DNA from: Ectocarpus siliculosus
Taxonomy: Eukaryota; Sar; Phaeophyceae; Ectocarpales; Ectocarpaceae
DNA: 64,000 nucleotides
Direction of reading: 5' to 3'
NCBI GenBank assembly: GCA_000310025.1
Contig: FN649732.1
Span: 2,181,160-2,245,159, forward strand
The position numbers and the translations under genes are program-made. This document shows positions 9,616-23,400 of this stretch, piece after piece. The first letter of the stretch is position 1. Each line of letters begins with the position of its first letter. Below the pieces are notes generated by a model that ran no database searches, was not told where the DNA came from, and saw only the letters and a list, made by a program, of their open reading frames with translations.

Positions 9616-12538
9616 CCTACAGCGACAACTTTTGAGTTACGAGTAGCGCGTCGATGTTAGGGTCAGCGTGTCACCCTTGGGCTTTCGGCTTCAGTCGTGA
9701 CGCAGGCCTCACTTCGCTGGTCGAGGGGTGGGGCCTTCCAGACCAAGTGCTGCTCCCGGAGACAAAACCCAACTTAGCGAGTCTCAGGCCCTCATTTTGT
9801 AAGACACGGAGGGTCTGGGAGGGTGAACTCTGCTTCGAGACGAGATGGCCAAACGGTGACTTCAAGCGCTGGGGCAGCTTCCGCTGGGCTAATATACGTT
9901 TGAGCGAGAAGCACAGACGCAAGGGTGTGGGACATCCCCATTATTTGATTTGTGCACGACCGCGAGGACCAATTATATGTACGCCAGGTTCAATGAATAG
10001 TGTTTATGTGCGAGAGAACGGATTTGTGCACGGGATGGATGGTTGTTCGGAGATACGTGACTGGGGAAGTATGATGGGGTTCGTTGCGGTATCGGGTGAC
10101 ATGTACGATTGACGTTTTTTCGCAGTCTTAGTCTAGTCCGAGAGAAAACGGAGTAAGTATGCATGATGGCTTCGCCGGAACCGAGTAAAACACAAATTTG
10201 CAACATGTACTACAGAAAACGTTGAATGCGGCCACGGTGGAGGTGTAGCCAGAATTGAAGTCAACGATGCATGGGGGCAAAACGCAAAGCGAAATTCGTG
10301 CAGCGAGGTATGTCCCGGGATGAAGATGATGGAGGGGATGGCAGGAATAGCATTCAATATCGATGTAGTCGTGTATTTGGACAGCGCACTCTAATACAAA
10401 CCGTGGAATAATTGGTTCCCTAGTTGGCTCCCGAGCTCGCCCTCATCCTAGAATCATTTTTTTCCGTTTCTATTTTATGCGTGTACATATGGAAAGGTGT
10501 GGCCATGTTTCTTGAAAGGAACAATACGGGGGTGCGGAATGCACAGAAAAAATCGCACAGAGAGGCGCGATCTATGTAAGTGTATGTATGCAAGTATCGC
10601 CGAAGAGAGGACACAGACACGTGGCACCTGTCACCGTCACCTATCTCCCAGTGTTGCTTCTGTCCCATCACATTTCTTGCATTGCCCACTTGACCGATGT
10701 GTGGCAGTGCTCGGTGGTGTTATGCATGTTGATATTCCACGCCGTTTCTACGTGGATGCCCTCTTGGCTGCGTACAGTCGGGGTGATCCTGGCCGGCGAG
10801 AACCTGGCATTGGAGTATCGGCGTGGTACAGTAGTCGGGAATACGCGGTCTTGGTCGTCTGGAATGCGGCATACCGAAGTCGCCTATATCTTGATCTTGA
10901 GTCCCCAACATTTGTAGGCATGGTTTAGGAAATGGCATAAGCGGCCGTGCCTGGTGGCGAAGATTCCCGGTACAGGACGAAAGTCGTCGCGATCATTGTA
11001 TCTTGCGTTTACAGAACAGTCGTATTGGTGCCGACGGGAGCAATGGGCTCTACCAGGTACCCATCTTACCGTTTGTGCAAACATGTTCCCTTACGACGCC
11101 GAGTTTCGGTGGGCGTATATCTTCTCTTAGTTTCGCGTGTGCATTGATTGTTATTCCTTCGACCACTTGTGGGTCCTTGCTTTTTTCCGGCCATCTCCTT
11201 GTTGGTCTCTCATTGTGGAGAGCATCCGCCTCCCGTGTAGGACGTGTCGCCTACTACGACGTCTGGCGTTTAATATGTTGCCTTGTCTCTGCTCTTTCTT
11301 CTGATGCTATTGTGGACGCACTAATTTCTAAATAGATATTTTTATTTTTGTTATAGTTCATCACTTTTGTATAGCCGGGGAAGAGGGACGCTTGAGTTTC
11401 GGGTAGACTAGTTCAGTACGCATCTTATAGGCCACTGGACAGAGATCAAAAGGTTTTTATTGTGAAGACAACAACAGCGATCAGGCTGGCCGATCGCTCT
11501 CCGGGCAGGCAATTTTCGATCACAGTAAGTGGCATGGCACGGCTTGAAAGGGTTGTTTGACGGGCACGTCGTTGTGACTATCAATCGTCCATTTCATCAT
11601 TCTTTGCTGATCATCAAGCGCGATAAATGGATGTGACGGGATGGAACAAGTTTCGTTAACCATGCGTGACGTGCGCAGCGGTGCACTACCACACCGGAGT
11701 TGAGTCGGCCTACAAGGAGATAGGAAGAGAGCAACGAGAATCAATTGTTCACTATGTTAGGGTAGGGCGAGATGCCGGATGGAGGGAAGAGGTATTTTCA
11801 GATTTTTTCACCATTATCACAATTTTCATGGGCACCCCCTCTGATTCCTATTGCTGCTTGTTTCTGATATATCTGTGTGAGCGCAGTGCCATGCGCGCTT
11901 CTTTTCTCGTTTCGCTTGTCCTGTCCTGTCTTGTGCGTGATTTCACCAATAGCCTTTAGTCAACTCATGTACGTACGGCCGTCAGGCAACCCAACGCCAC
12001 CGGAGAAAGCCGAGAATTTTCTATTGGGGAACAAGCACGGAAGGGCGCATGACTACACATTGCTAATCATCCAACGTGCGCGTAGAGGTAATCCCCTGCC
12101 ACGCAAGCACTCCCTTGTGTGCACTTTGCACACCATGAGGCGCAGACTCGGGTATGGTATTCTCCATGGGGAGAACGTCGTTCCAGGCGCGCGACAACAG
12201 CTAGTTGTAACATCGGAATATCTTCGAAAGTATCGAGGGTCTGAATTATGGACTAAGGAGTGGCGTGAGAAGTTCGGTCACCGCCGACGCACACCAAATC
12301 CTGTTTGGCAGCTTAGCAACAGTGCTCGTTGTACCGCGTCGATGACCATGTCCTCGTGCATGTCGTCGTCGCTTCCTTTTCGGCAGAGCGGCGCCAAACC
12401 TATCCGTGAAAGGTTTTTCCCCGTCCGCTTCCCTCTCTACCAATATGGAGGAATTTTGTCACTGACGAGGTTCTACCAGGTTCATCCCCAACACGATTGT
12501 GAATCAGCCTCAAGGGAGACAACCCAATACGGCACGTA
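9616..12538. other. Non-coding interval between convergent genes
   Basis: No convincing exon was seen on either strand. The 153-codon plus-strand frame at 9654-10112 directly follows the WSC gene's stop, lacks recognisable motifs and is probably 3' UTR. The minus-strand giant gene ends at 12539, so the right-hand part probably holds its 3' UTR. AT-rich tracts near 11330-11360 could be near a polyadenylation site, but no signal can be fixed. Confidence 0.5.
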
Positions 12539-14495
12539 TCATGCCCCCGCAACCCACCCCCTTCTCCCCCTCATCACATTTCCAAACTCAGCGTCTCCGG
12601 CGGGAGGACTAGCAACGATTATCTCCGGGAATAAGTTCGGTTCGGTCCTGGCCATGGCCTGCCGGGCCTCTGCCTCGACCGCTTCACGCTCCGCCCGCAC
12701 TGCCTCCAGCCCCGATCTCGATCCCGCTCCTAACCCCGATGACAACGTAGACGTCCGCGACACCTGAGGTGCGGGAGTGCCTGTCCCAAGGGACAGATGA
12801 TGCGATGCGGACGGCCATGGAGACGAGCTCGTAGACGACGGGGAGGAGACGCGGGGAACGACAGCCTGCTCGAGCCCGAACCGGAAAACGTCGCCACCTA
12901 CCGGTGGCTTGTACCCCTTCGGCCACCAATCGGCTTCGTCGCCGGTTGCGGCATCACCCCGGTGGCCCGTCGAGGCGCTCTGAACCCTCCTTCGCCTGCG
13001 ACTGGCCGCCCCGCAATCCCCAGGTGCCGAACTAGCGTGTGCTGGCTTACTGTAGGGCGTGCTTGCACTCCGTCGAATTGCCTTCGACGTCTCGGCACGG
13101 CCAACGGTGGAGGAATTGCCCGGGTGTCCCACATCCTCTGGTGCGCCTTCTGATGCTACCGATGTGATTCCTGGTAGTGATGTGTGCTGAATGCGTAGAT
13201 CGCTCAGGCGAAGTTCGTTGCAATGAGTGAGATCGAGGCGCCGAACGGAATATCTGACGGGAGGACGGGCGGTCGGGGAGGGCGGAAAGCACGGAAGGCA
13301 TAAGTCTAACGACACTGCGATAGACCCCGCGATAGCCCCCGCCTGCACTGAGAGTTTCATCCTCGTTCACACTTGTGATATTTTCGTATTGATCAAATTT
13401 CTCGGCCCCGTGGCCACTCCGGAAGGCATGGTGAACTTTGCCGTTTTTCCATTTGTTCCTGTCCCCAGAACGTTCCAACCGCAGAAGTACCAAGCCTAGC
13501 TTAAGCAGCAAGCGGATTATTTGACCGATACTATCGCCACCCCACCTGAACGGTCGGACGGTGACGCCCCCTCGGCTACTATCCTCCTCTCTTTCCTCCC
13601 GCATGATCACTTCTGCTTCCCCTTCGCTATTCGGGGTGGTCCACGGCCGTCTCATCTCCCTAGCACGCGCCCCCGAACCCAAAGCTCCCGCATCCTCGTC
13701 CCCTCCAGCGAGAGACGCGAGAAGCGGCACAGACATCCGTCTACGCCGTTGGCCGTACAGGTATCGCCCGTGAGTAGCCGCCACGGCAGCTTCGTTTGAA
13801 GCCACCGCCGCGTTGCCTCTGAGTTCTGCGCCGAAGGCAACCACTCGGCCTGCAGCATCGTCGACGACATCTTCATCACTGCTGCGGTCGAAACACGTTA
13901 GACCCACAGCTGGCACAGGAGCGCTATGGGATACGAGGGTGGAGACAGATACAGACGCTGGTCGCACAGTTGCCAAGAGGCCCGTCGGCCTGGCTCGGGC
14001 CATCCTGTCGTCGAGGACCGCAACCGGCGACGCGAGCGCCCGCTCTCGTTGCCGAAGAGCGGTAAGAGCAACGGGAGCCGCCCCGAGCAACCGCTGTTCG
14101 CCATCTGTTTGAAGTGCTCCTTCGTTGCACAAGTCGCGAGCAGAGGCACCGCTTCGCGGCGTCTCATCTCCTGCAGATGGGCTAGGAGTAACCGCGCTGG
14201 AAACCACGTGATGGCGAGCGTCACTTGCCGGAGAAGAGTCCTCCGCGGGCCCCGGTCGCAGTGAGTGTTGTTCGGAGCCGGAAGAGCTGTCCGGTCGCTG
14301 GTGCTGCTCAAGAAGCCCTTGGTCCTGCGGTTGTCTTCCCGAGATCGTTTCGTCAAGCTGAAGCGAGTTCCGATGGGATGCGTCCAGGGCGACTTCTGGG
14401 CTATCCACGACCCTATCCAGCAGGGCCGCCGCCCGCTGCTTTCGAAGGGTCTCTTCGGCCTCCAGCCGGGCCCCCACGAAGTCCTTCACAAGGCG
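12539..14495 (-). CDS. C-terminal exons of the giant gene
   Basis: Exon 14495-~13541 begins RLVKDFVGARLEAEETLRKQ, in phase with exon 15015-14850, then becomes an Ala/Ser/Arg-rich segment of about 300 residues. Its donor is one of two overlapping GT sites near 13541-13546. The last exon starts near 13320-13350 and ends at the TGA at 12539-12541, with YSVRRLDLTHCNELRLSDLR near its start and AEREAVEAEARQAMARTEPN near its end. Low-complexity, probably disordered. The plus-strand frames across 12.8-14.5 kb are shadows of this coding sequence. Confidence 0.65.
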
Positions 14496-17400
14496 CTGGT
14501 TGACGAAATTGTTCGGTGGCACCATCGTAAACGAAGGCGGAAACACGAAAGTGGAAACTAGCAGGATGAATGGCGTGGTTGTTCGGCGGTAGAAGGTCGT
14601 GGTGGGGCGCCGAAGCATCATTTGTGCTTTGGACAACCTTGCATTCATACAAGTAAACTTCTTTCTCTGTGTTGTTTCGGGAGACAGCAAGCACGTTCCC
14701 CTACAACCTCACACCGTAGAATCGGGAAACTGTAAGCAGGGAGAGCTGTAACAGGTCAGGGTGGTGAGACGAGTACGGCCGTGTTTCAGTCGTTTGTCAG
14801 GACATATTGTGAACCGGGTGGCATTAACCTCGAACTTCGGCGACCTTACGTGCGGGTCCATGTTAGACATGACGGCCAAGTTGTCCACAATTGCTGTCGC
14901 CGTTCGCATGTGTGTCGATATCTCATCGGCTGGGGACGCAGCCGAAACTCTGAGCCGAAACCTCGACGGGTTGCCTCTGGACACGATACCGACGAAGTAC
15001 TCTCCTGGGCCGTAGCTGTAAATAGCGGCGGGAGAGGCCATGCACGAGTTCGAAGCAAAACACGGTGGAATTCAAGCCAGGAAGAACACACCGAAACAGC
15101 AAAGTGAAACGAACACTACTCACAGCGATCGTTTCCCGTGCCAACCTAATAAGTGCAGGGGGCGTAAGCCCTTATCGCGGATGCCAAAGCCGTAAAGCAC
15201 GTGGTGGAAACTGTTTCTTCCTCTTAGCCACGGAAACTCGGTGAAATACATTTTTCTACCACTTTTGCCGAAAGACCCTTTCACTAGTTTTCACTCTCCT
15301 GGAGTGATACCCCGTGGCCTTCCCCCAAACATTCCCCCAGAACTCCACATCATGGGCGTCTCTTCGGCTGTAGCTCATTATCCATGCACGTCGCCTCACG
15401 CTGGGTACATGACCTGACCGGCTGGGCTACCCCCAGCGCACTCCGTGCGAGCTACGTAGAGAAACGCGAGGGCACAGTCTGGCAAATACACTACCCTATA
15501 TGATGCGCCATCAAACTCACTTAGTATCCCGCGGAAAGATCTTCACGACGTGCAGATCCCGTTGTGTGGACGAGGACTTCCACCCACTAACGTCGCTGCC
15601 ATCCCGTGCTGCCTCGTCTTGCCCCAACGACGGCAGGACTCCTCGTGTCACCATAATTTCCGGGTCACCGTCGGCCACCTCGAGTACGACGGTAACGATT
15701 ACGCCGGTGGACGGGAGGTCGAAACGGAAGAAAGCCCTGGATTCGGGACCAACACCGGTAGTTCCCCGCACCGTTCTCCCCAGCTTGACTGGCCGTATCT
15801 TCATCTCCGCTCCTGTTCCGGCTGCTGCTCTTTGTTCGTAGCGATGAGAAGGGGGTGCCATAGGTGGAGGGTACGCACCGTTTATGCTTTCGGCTGCTCC
15901 TGCTGCTGCTACTACTCCCGATGGGTCCCTCGTGTTCTCGGCCTTGCGTGCTGTTGAACGCTGCTGTTGTTCACCTCGAACAATATCGGACCCACCGCCG
16001 CTGCCATGCCCTCCTTGGGCCACAAACTCGGGTGCATTCCCAGGGGTTTGGAGTCTTTGGGAAGGGTTGAGCACAGCCGTAATATTTTCGCTAGACGAGG
16101 TGACAGCGCGCGTTCTACCTTCGTCCGAGCCACCTCCGTTAACGTCACAGGCTCCGTTTCCTCCCCGCGTGCCGCTGGAGGCTTCAAGCGCGACCCCTTG
16201 CTTGATGATAGCGTCTGCCTGCGCAACGAGGGCCGCCTTGACCATGTTCATGTACTCGGGCCAAGCCACCCTTTCGCTCAATACCATCGGGAAAAACGCA
16301 TCAGGGTTGTTCTTGCCAGAGCCGGTTGAGTCCTGGAACAGGCAACTGTTCAAACGTGGGGAGGGGCGTGGGCCAGGACGAACGTATGTCCTTCAAGTTG
16401 GTCGGAGGCTGCACCAGTGATCGGCGACCCAATATTTTCGCCGGGCATTCACCACGTTGTACATTGAGGAGATGCGATGCGCCCTTCGCGATTGAAGGTG
16501 AGTCACGCAATCATGTTTCTCCCGGCACAGATTCATCACCCCTTCTGACGCCAAACGTGTCGATTCGGCTTGTTGGGATACCCGTCGGACTTCGACGTGC
16601 ATACCGAACAAAGCCGTATCTCTCGCGAAACCTTTCAGATCTTCATACTCGGCCTACCGTCGACTTGCTTGCCGCCAGAAATGATTATCGGGGTCATTAA
16701 CGGACGATACAATGTAGGGCTAATGTGTGCGCTCCGTTACCTGAGATCGTCCGGGCGGGAGGCCGCGAAGATCCCCTCCATCCAACGCCTTTCACGCTCA
16801 AGGAGACCCTCGGCGTCAAGGCACGTTTCGTCTTCCCCGTCAGAGGTTCCCTGGTTCAGAAACAACATGTCCTCCTTGTTCGTTGGTTGCTTTTTGGCAC
16901 CTCCTCACTAATATATAACTTCCCATTTTGTTTTCAAGATGACAGCTTTTGCTATATACCATATGGCTGCCTGCTAGCGTACACCGCACGATGGTACTGT
17001 GTATGTGGCACGTTTTCAACTCAAGAAGAAGGTCCCGCGCCCACAAGAGCGTCTCCGTCCCAGCTCGACCCTCATCTTTTGTGAAGACGCACCCCGTTTC
17101 CCCGCCAGTGTGCATGGAGATAGAACGCGGGAGGTGGTCGTGGCCAGGCATGTAGAGTGCTCTTCGATATTACACCAGAAGCAACGGCAAAAAACCGTTG
17201 GGATTCACCCGGATTTGATTGGGTTCTCTGGTTGCTCGGAACGTATTACTACGCGACTGGAACTCTCTATCCCGACCACGTGAAGTTTCTCTGTGTATTC
17301 AAGGTCGCGCTTGGAACCATCAGCCCCCGCCATGGTCAAGGCCTCCTTCTTCTTCAAAACCTGACGTAGCACAGTGCTCCGCGGTGAACCAAAATCCGTG

Positions 17401-20400
17401 GACGAATGTCCCGCTCACCTCTTCTTGTCCTTCAGTTCCGCCTTCAGCGCTCGTGCCAGCAGCGTCGGGCAGAGTGGTGCCATCTCCCCTGCCTCCTCCC
17501 CGTCCGCCGATACCCCCACCTTCCCCTTGGAAAACGTCTCTCGGATCGAAGGTGTATCCGCCGCTTCCATCGACATAGCACTCCTGCTGGACGAGCCGCC
17601 CGGCGAAATCTGTTTGAGCCGTGCACTCCATCTCCCATCTGTTTTCATGTGGCGTTGGGGGTAGGTTGCGAGCATTGAAGAGAAACGTATGCTCTCGAGG
17701 TTCCAAATCGACATCCAGGGGGAACATGAAGTACGCCCGGAACACCGTAAGGGAACCTACCTACCACGGTGAAGAGAGCATGAGCATGTCACTCAGACAC
17801 GCACGTTGCTATGGACCGCAAAAGCAAAGCCGCAACGTATTTCATTCCCCAACTACCCCTCCCGTTTTTTCACGCATTTTGTCTTCTTTTTTTTTTTTCC
17901 TGAACGCACGCGCTGGGCACTCCGAGTACCGGTGCCTGAGGGTACGAACACGCCTTGCTCGTAAAGCCTGCGGAAGCCGGTTTCATGGAGAACTCAGCGT
18001 GGAATCAGTGGGACAATGCGATGAGATATTCATGTTCCCACGCCCGTCGTGCTAACGCCGTGTTTGATTCCGTGCTGAAGAGCAAAAACTCTACTACTGT
18101 ATATCGTGTGTTGTAGGCATCCTTTGGTGATGAGCTCTTTGCTTGCGTCGGCGCAGATCGCTCACAGTCTGATGTCCACCGGGTTGCCATGTTCGTCCCG
18201 AACAACCCGCGAGCGCGCTCGCTTCTTCTTCTTCTTCACCTCCTGAAGCTCGACCTGTTGTCAATTTGGAAATGATCATGTTCCGTTTGCCCAGGTGGGT
18301 ACACGACCAAGTGTGAGAACATCTGGGAGTTTCAAAATGAAGATAGGTGTTGGTGGTATTCCACGACTTTGCCTGGTTCCTCTGTTTCGGCCGTTGCTCC
18401 TACACGACAAACTTGCGCCGAGTGAGGATTTTTCTGAACCGGTTGACGAGATGGTGGACCCCAGCTGGATGTCTACCGAAATATCGCTGACGTGTGACAG
18501 ACAGCGTTTTGTGCTACTATTCTTTGAAACCGGCGCCTTTCTTTCGATATGCCCAACAGAGCGGGATAAAAGGAAACCGAACAGGCCTGTTCGCTTTCAC
18601 ACCACTGGCATTGAGGAAATATCTTTTCGGAGATAGGAAATATTCAGCAAGCGCCCACCTCGCGAAGGAATCACCTCACACTACTTCGTTTTTCTTGCAA
18701 CTAGTTGAACCCTTGCTGTACCCGACCTTGACGACGGCATCCTCCATCTGCCAGCGTTCGTTCCACAGTGCGGACTCTTCGTCCGCTTTGCTCATCAGCA
18801 GGCAGGCATGCTTTCGTTTCGCATCTTGGGCGACCCTTTCCAGCTCCTCCGCCTCCCGAACTGCTTCTGCCTCTCTCTCTAGCTTTGCCTCCTCCTGTGC
18901 TATGGCGACGTTTGCCCTGAGTACAATGTCTGTTGCATACGCCAGCAATCGGGGAACAGGTGGTCTTCACCAACACCAATGACAGCAACAAAAACCAACG
19001 ACGCCACAAACGTCGTCAACAAGCAGGGACCATAGGAAAGTATGGACAGAAACGCTTGTTTGCAAGGGGTGCTCACCGATGTCTTCGTCGTGCTGTGTCA
19101 TCCTCTGTTGCTCCCCAGCCTCTCGTGCTCGCTCCCTCTCCACTGCTGCTCTCTTGAGCGCTTCTTCAGCTTCCGCGAGGCGTTCGTCCTCCTCCCTTTT
19201 CAGCTTTTCCTCTTCTTCTTTGGCCAACCTGCAGTCAATTCCCAAGAGGATATCGCATCACATCGATGTGCTTCCACACCCTCAATAATTATCATGTTAC
19301 CATGCAATCGTTATTCCGGCCTGAACCTCACTTTGGTGCTTCGTGCGGTTCCACGTGATGAAACGTGCGTGATCGCCGGCCCTGCAGTGCAACCGCAAAC
19401 TCGCTTTGGTCGTTTTTGTTCGGCGAGCAACGAGAAGCTGTGGGGAGAAAGGAAGCGCACAGGTGAGTGCACCACTTCCACGAGTGAGAGAACTCCCCAG
19501 CGACAACGAATGAAAGAATCAGTGCTAGAACTCACCTGGCATCCTCCTCTCTGGCAACTCGCTCTTCCTCGGCCTTCCTGGCAGCCTCTTGCTGACGGCG
19601 GACTTCGTTCGCCTCGCGACGGGCTTGGTCCGCAGCCTGCCGCTCTGCCTCCTTTTTCAATCGTTCCTCCTTCAACAACGGAGCATCAGGCATTCACAAA
19701 GCGTAGATGCAGGGAAAGAAAACTGTCGTCACGTACCACGCCACTACCCAAATGGGTAAAGCGTGAAAGCGCCGCTATCGATATCCTATGCAAACTAGCC
19801 AACACGGAAAGTACTTGGTGCACATTTGTCTGCAGAAACGTGCCGGGAAACGTGGCAGAAGTGGAGGCGCGCCTACATTCAGTGGCCTCGAGGTATAAAC
19901 CCCCGGAAAAGCATAAATACCGCTGCGCCTAGAAAGTCAACCATGTAGAGATTCCTCCGATTTTGGACCTTCCCTCCTTGGGTTTGTTTGAAATTGTTCT
20001 GTTGCTTTCTTGGAAAAGTTGAATAAACACGTGCGTATTTTCTCTTCCTGGAATACCACCTTGCCGTTCTGCCTCACTCGGGCATGAAGAAACTGACAAC
20101 GGCATTTTACAACATGCCCTGCACCTTTCTAGCCCATTCACCTCGAGCCGGCGGTTCTTCTCTTCTAGATCGGCTCGTTTTTTTGCTAAAGCCTTCCTCC
20201 TCTCCTCCAGCTCCCTCCTCTGTCGCTCCTCGAGCTCTTGCTTTGCCTTCTCCTGCGCTATCCTTTCTGCGTCCTCTTCCGCCTTCCGTAGTCTCTTGCG
20301 TTCCTCTTCTTCGGCAATTAGACGCTTCATCGCATCCCCGGAAGCTCGGCGTTTCGCCGCCTTGAAAACGTTGTTTTTGCAGGGCGTTCGGAAGTATCGA

Positions 20401-23400
20401 CTTTAATGAAGCAAGCGAAATAGCAGTCACGAAGAGTCGGAATGATCGTACATACTAATCATGGCATACAACGAACACGATGGGCAACAGCAGCGTCGAC
20501 CAGGGAAAAAGCGCCAACAAGACCACCAACAACACAGCGACACCAACAACACAGCGACAAGAGTACCAAGAACGACACACATCCAACCAGCCCACCTGTT
20601 CGGCCATCATGGCCTCGATCATCCTCTGCTGGGAGGCCTTCTTCGCGTCCACCCCACTCCCGCCCTGCCCGTCGTCGTCGCTATCATCATCACTGTCGCC
20701 CGTGGTTTCCGGGCCCCTCCTGCCCCTGCCCCTTTCCCGCCCACGTCTACCAGCCGACCCCCTCCTCCCTCTCCCGCGCGCCCTTCTCGTCTGTCCAGCC
20801 GCTCTGGGAGGTGGTGCCTTACCCGCCGGAGGCTCTCCGTCGACATTTGGCGCTTTGGAGTCGGACGGGTCCTGTTCGTTGACGGTACCGCTCGCGGTTG
20901 CTTCCTTGGTAGCCGGAGAGGTGTTTCCTGGTTCGGCACTAGCGGCTGTCAGCGGTCGCGTTGGTGACTCTCGGGAACGGGGGGGCGTGAACCCAGGGGA
21001 TTGAAGGCGGCGGCCGACGCCTCCGCCGCGGGTGTGGGGAGGGCTCCTAGATGCCTTAGGACTCACGACCCTGGAATGGCGGCGAGCGACGAGGTAGGGG
21101 GTGCGGAAAGATCTAATCGGTAGTGGTGCTAACCCTCACGCGACAGCGGCGTGAGTGTTTGCCAACTGCCGTAGACCACTGTACTGTATCCCGCTGGACC
21201 CCCGTACTTCTATAAGTTCCGGGAATTACTGTTTTTTTTTGGGGGGGGGCAAGATGATATATCTCGGAGGACAACAACTGCCTCATCGAAACATTGCTGA
21301 CCTGCTTGGAAACAACAGACGACTTCGCACCACGAATTGGTGTCGTGAGAGGCGCAAACCCTCGGAAGCATTGTTAATAGGCATCATATGCGGTGGTAAA
21401 CGAGACACTTTGAAGAACACATGCGGAGGACGATGTGGATCCGTGGTCCATTAGTCGGGTACTCTGCTCTAGGAAAATTCGCACTCCCCTGAACGTTTAT
21501 ATGCAGCCTACATGTCTAGACGCTGCTTGCTGCGAGTTATGTGACCCGCACGCTCACCTCTTCCCGGTGGCAGTCCCAGCAAGCACAAACCCTCTTCGCC
21601 CTTCAATTGATAGATTGTCGTCGACGGCTGATGCTAAGAGTGCCGCCTCTATGTCTCCTGCCGCGGGCGGCTCGGAACTCGCTGCGCCAACATCGGTGCC
21701 TGTGGAAACAACGCGTTGTGCTCATTGGCAATATAGTCACCTCTTCAGGAGCCGAGTGAAATTTGGATGAGACATTTTCTGTCTTTCAGTGGTATTGGCA
21801 CGAGGAGTGCACTGCCCGGTCAGTCTCGCCATGCATAAGGCTTCCTTCCCCTCTCCCTTAACCTTGATGTTTGGGGCAACTCTCCAGATGAGTGTGGTTG
21901 TGCCACTCTCTGGTTCACCAAAAGGTCAGTTTCGGGAATGAAGAACGTGACCCCGGTTCGGCAGGAAGCGGCGTGTGAACGACGTGTCTGCCTGTCGTGA
22001 AACTTCCAGCAGTACCCTTTCAAAAAATGAGCTCTGCATCCTTCCTTCTCACTTTTCCTTCTTTGCCGCTGCCCAGTCCAAGATTCCCGGTCTTCCGCAG
22101 CAGCCATGTGCGCTTCCTCTCCTCCCCGCCCTCCGCCCCCCCCGGGACCTGGGGTGTACCTTCCTGCCGTATCATGGCGCCTCTCTCTGCTCTGGGAACT
22201 CCCTTCGCGTAGCGTCGCCTCCTGCCATTTGGCGCAAAAAAAGAGTGCCAGCGGCATCCGGTTATCATGGCCCGCACAACCACCGTAGACGGTTGTTCTG
22301 TTGGTGTGGTGGGTAGTGAATGGTGTTGAAGAAGGTGGTCTTGGTGCTGCAGGTGCTGTCAGTGTCGGTCACCATGTCGGGGTTGCCGGTGCTTGATGAC
22401 TATGCTGATGTCCATAGGAAGTAAGCTCTCATACTATGCGCCCAGTGTGAAGGCCATGATCAGCGACAAAACTGACGGTGTCTTTCTCGGCATGATGCTA
22501 AGATTTTGACAACCTTGAGCACTCTAGCATGACAACCACACGCACTTTCTGCATAGCCTACCTCCCCGAGGTCATATCGCCGTAATCGAGGTTGCGCGAG
22601 CAACAAAGGAGCATCAGTAGCTGCTGTGGTTTCATTGAAGAGTACATGTACCTTGACCGTTGTTTCCAGGCTGGGCAGAGACCCGCGAACAGGCACGAGG
22701 TCGCGGTCAACACACCGCAACCGGGCGCAATGACCGCCGCAAAAATCTTCGAGTCTCGACTTTAGTTTTTACCTTCAGACTTTGAGGAAAGTGTAGCTCG
22801 AGAGGCCCCCCTGTTCCTCCTCCGGCGTCTCGGTGCCGATTTCTGTTCTTGTCTTTCCTGCCCCTCGAACCCAGATCTTGCTGCCGCTCAGCGTGAACGG
22901 CCGAATCGGCCGCTGCTTTCTTTGCCTTGACGCTAGCGATGGAAGAGTACAGCTGGGCAGCCATCGAGGCTGAGTCGACCGCCTCACGGAAGATAGGCAT
23001 AGGCGGGGGGGCGTTGAGCCGCCTCCCGCGGGGCACCCGGTAGGCGTGTTTGCTCTTCACGGGGTCTAGGAAAGGACACCTTTTGGTGAAGTCGTGGGTC
23101 GCAAGGAGCAGGAACAGAGGAAAGAACATAGGGTTGTCCATTCGTGTTTTAAAGTTTGTGCGGGGGGGCGCTCCCGTCGAATCAAGCACCAGTATCACTT
23201 CATGCACCCATGGGTTCTGTCCAGGATCAAGATTGTTTCAACAAATGTTGTTGAGGAAGATCAAATCACTAAATCCTGTAGTGTGCGGGTGGAGTCACCA
23301 GCTCGGGGTCGGTATCGAGTTGAGGGGACGGCGTGTTGATTGTGCATGGAACGCACCGCCCCTGTGTCATCGGCTTCCTTCCACCTGATAAACCATCCCT

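Noticed and set aside
9654-10112. A 152-codon plus-strand frame
   Set aside because: It lies just after the WSC gene's stop, has no motif or splice context, and is best read as 3' UTR.
11877-12767. A 296-codon plus-strand frame
   Set aside because: It overlaps the antisense of the final exon of the minus-strand gene and has no protein-like motif in its unique part.
13227-14503. Several plus-strand frames of 90-112 codons
   Set aside because: They are antisense shadows of the GC-rich exons 14495-13541 and 13350-12539.
20619-20939. An alternative minus-strand frame in the Arg/Gly-rich exon
   Set aside because: The frame ending DAKKASQQRMIEAMMAEQ joins a strong gtgggc donor and continues into the coiled-coil exons; the alternative does not.
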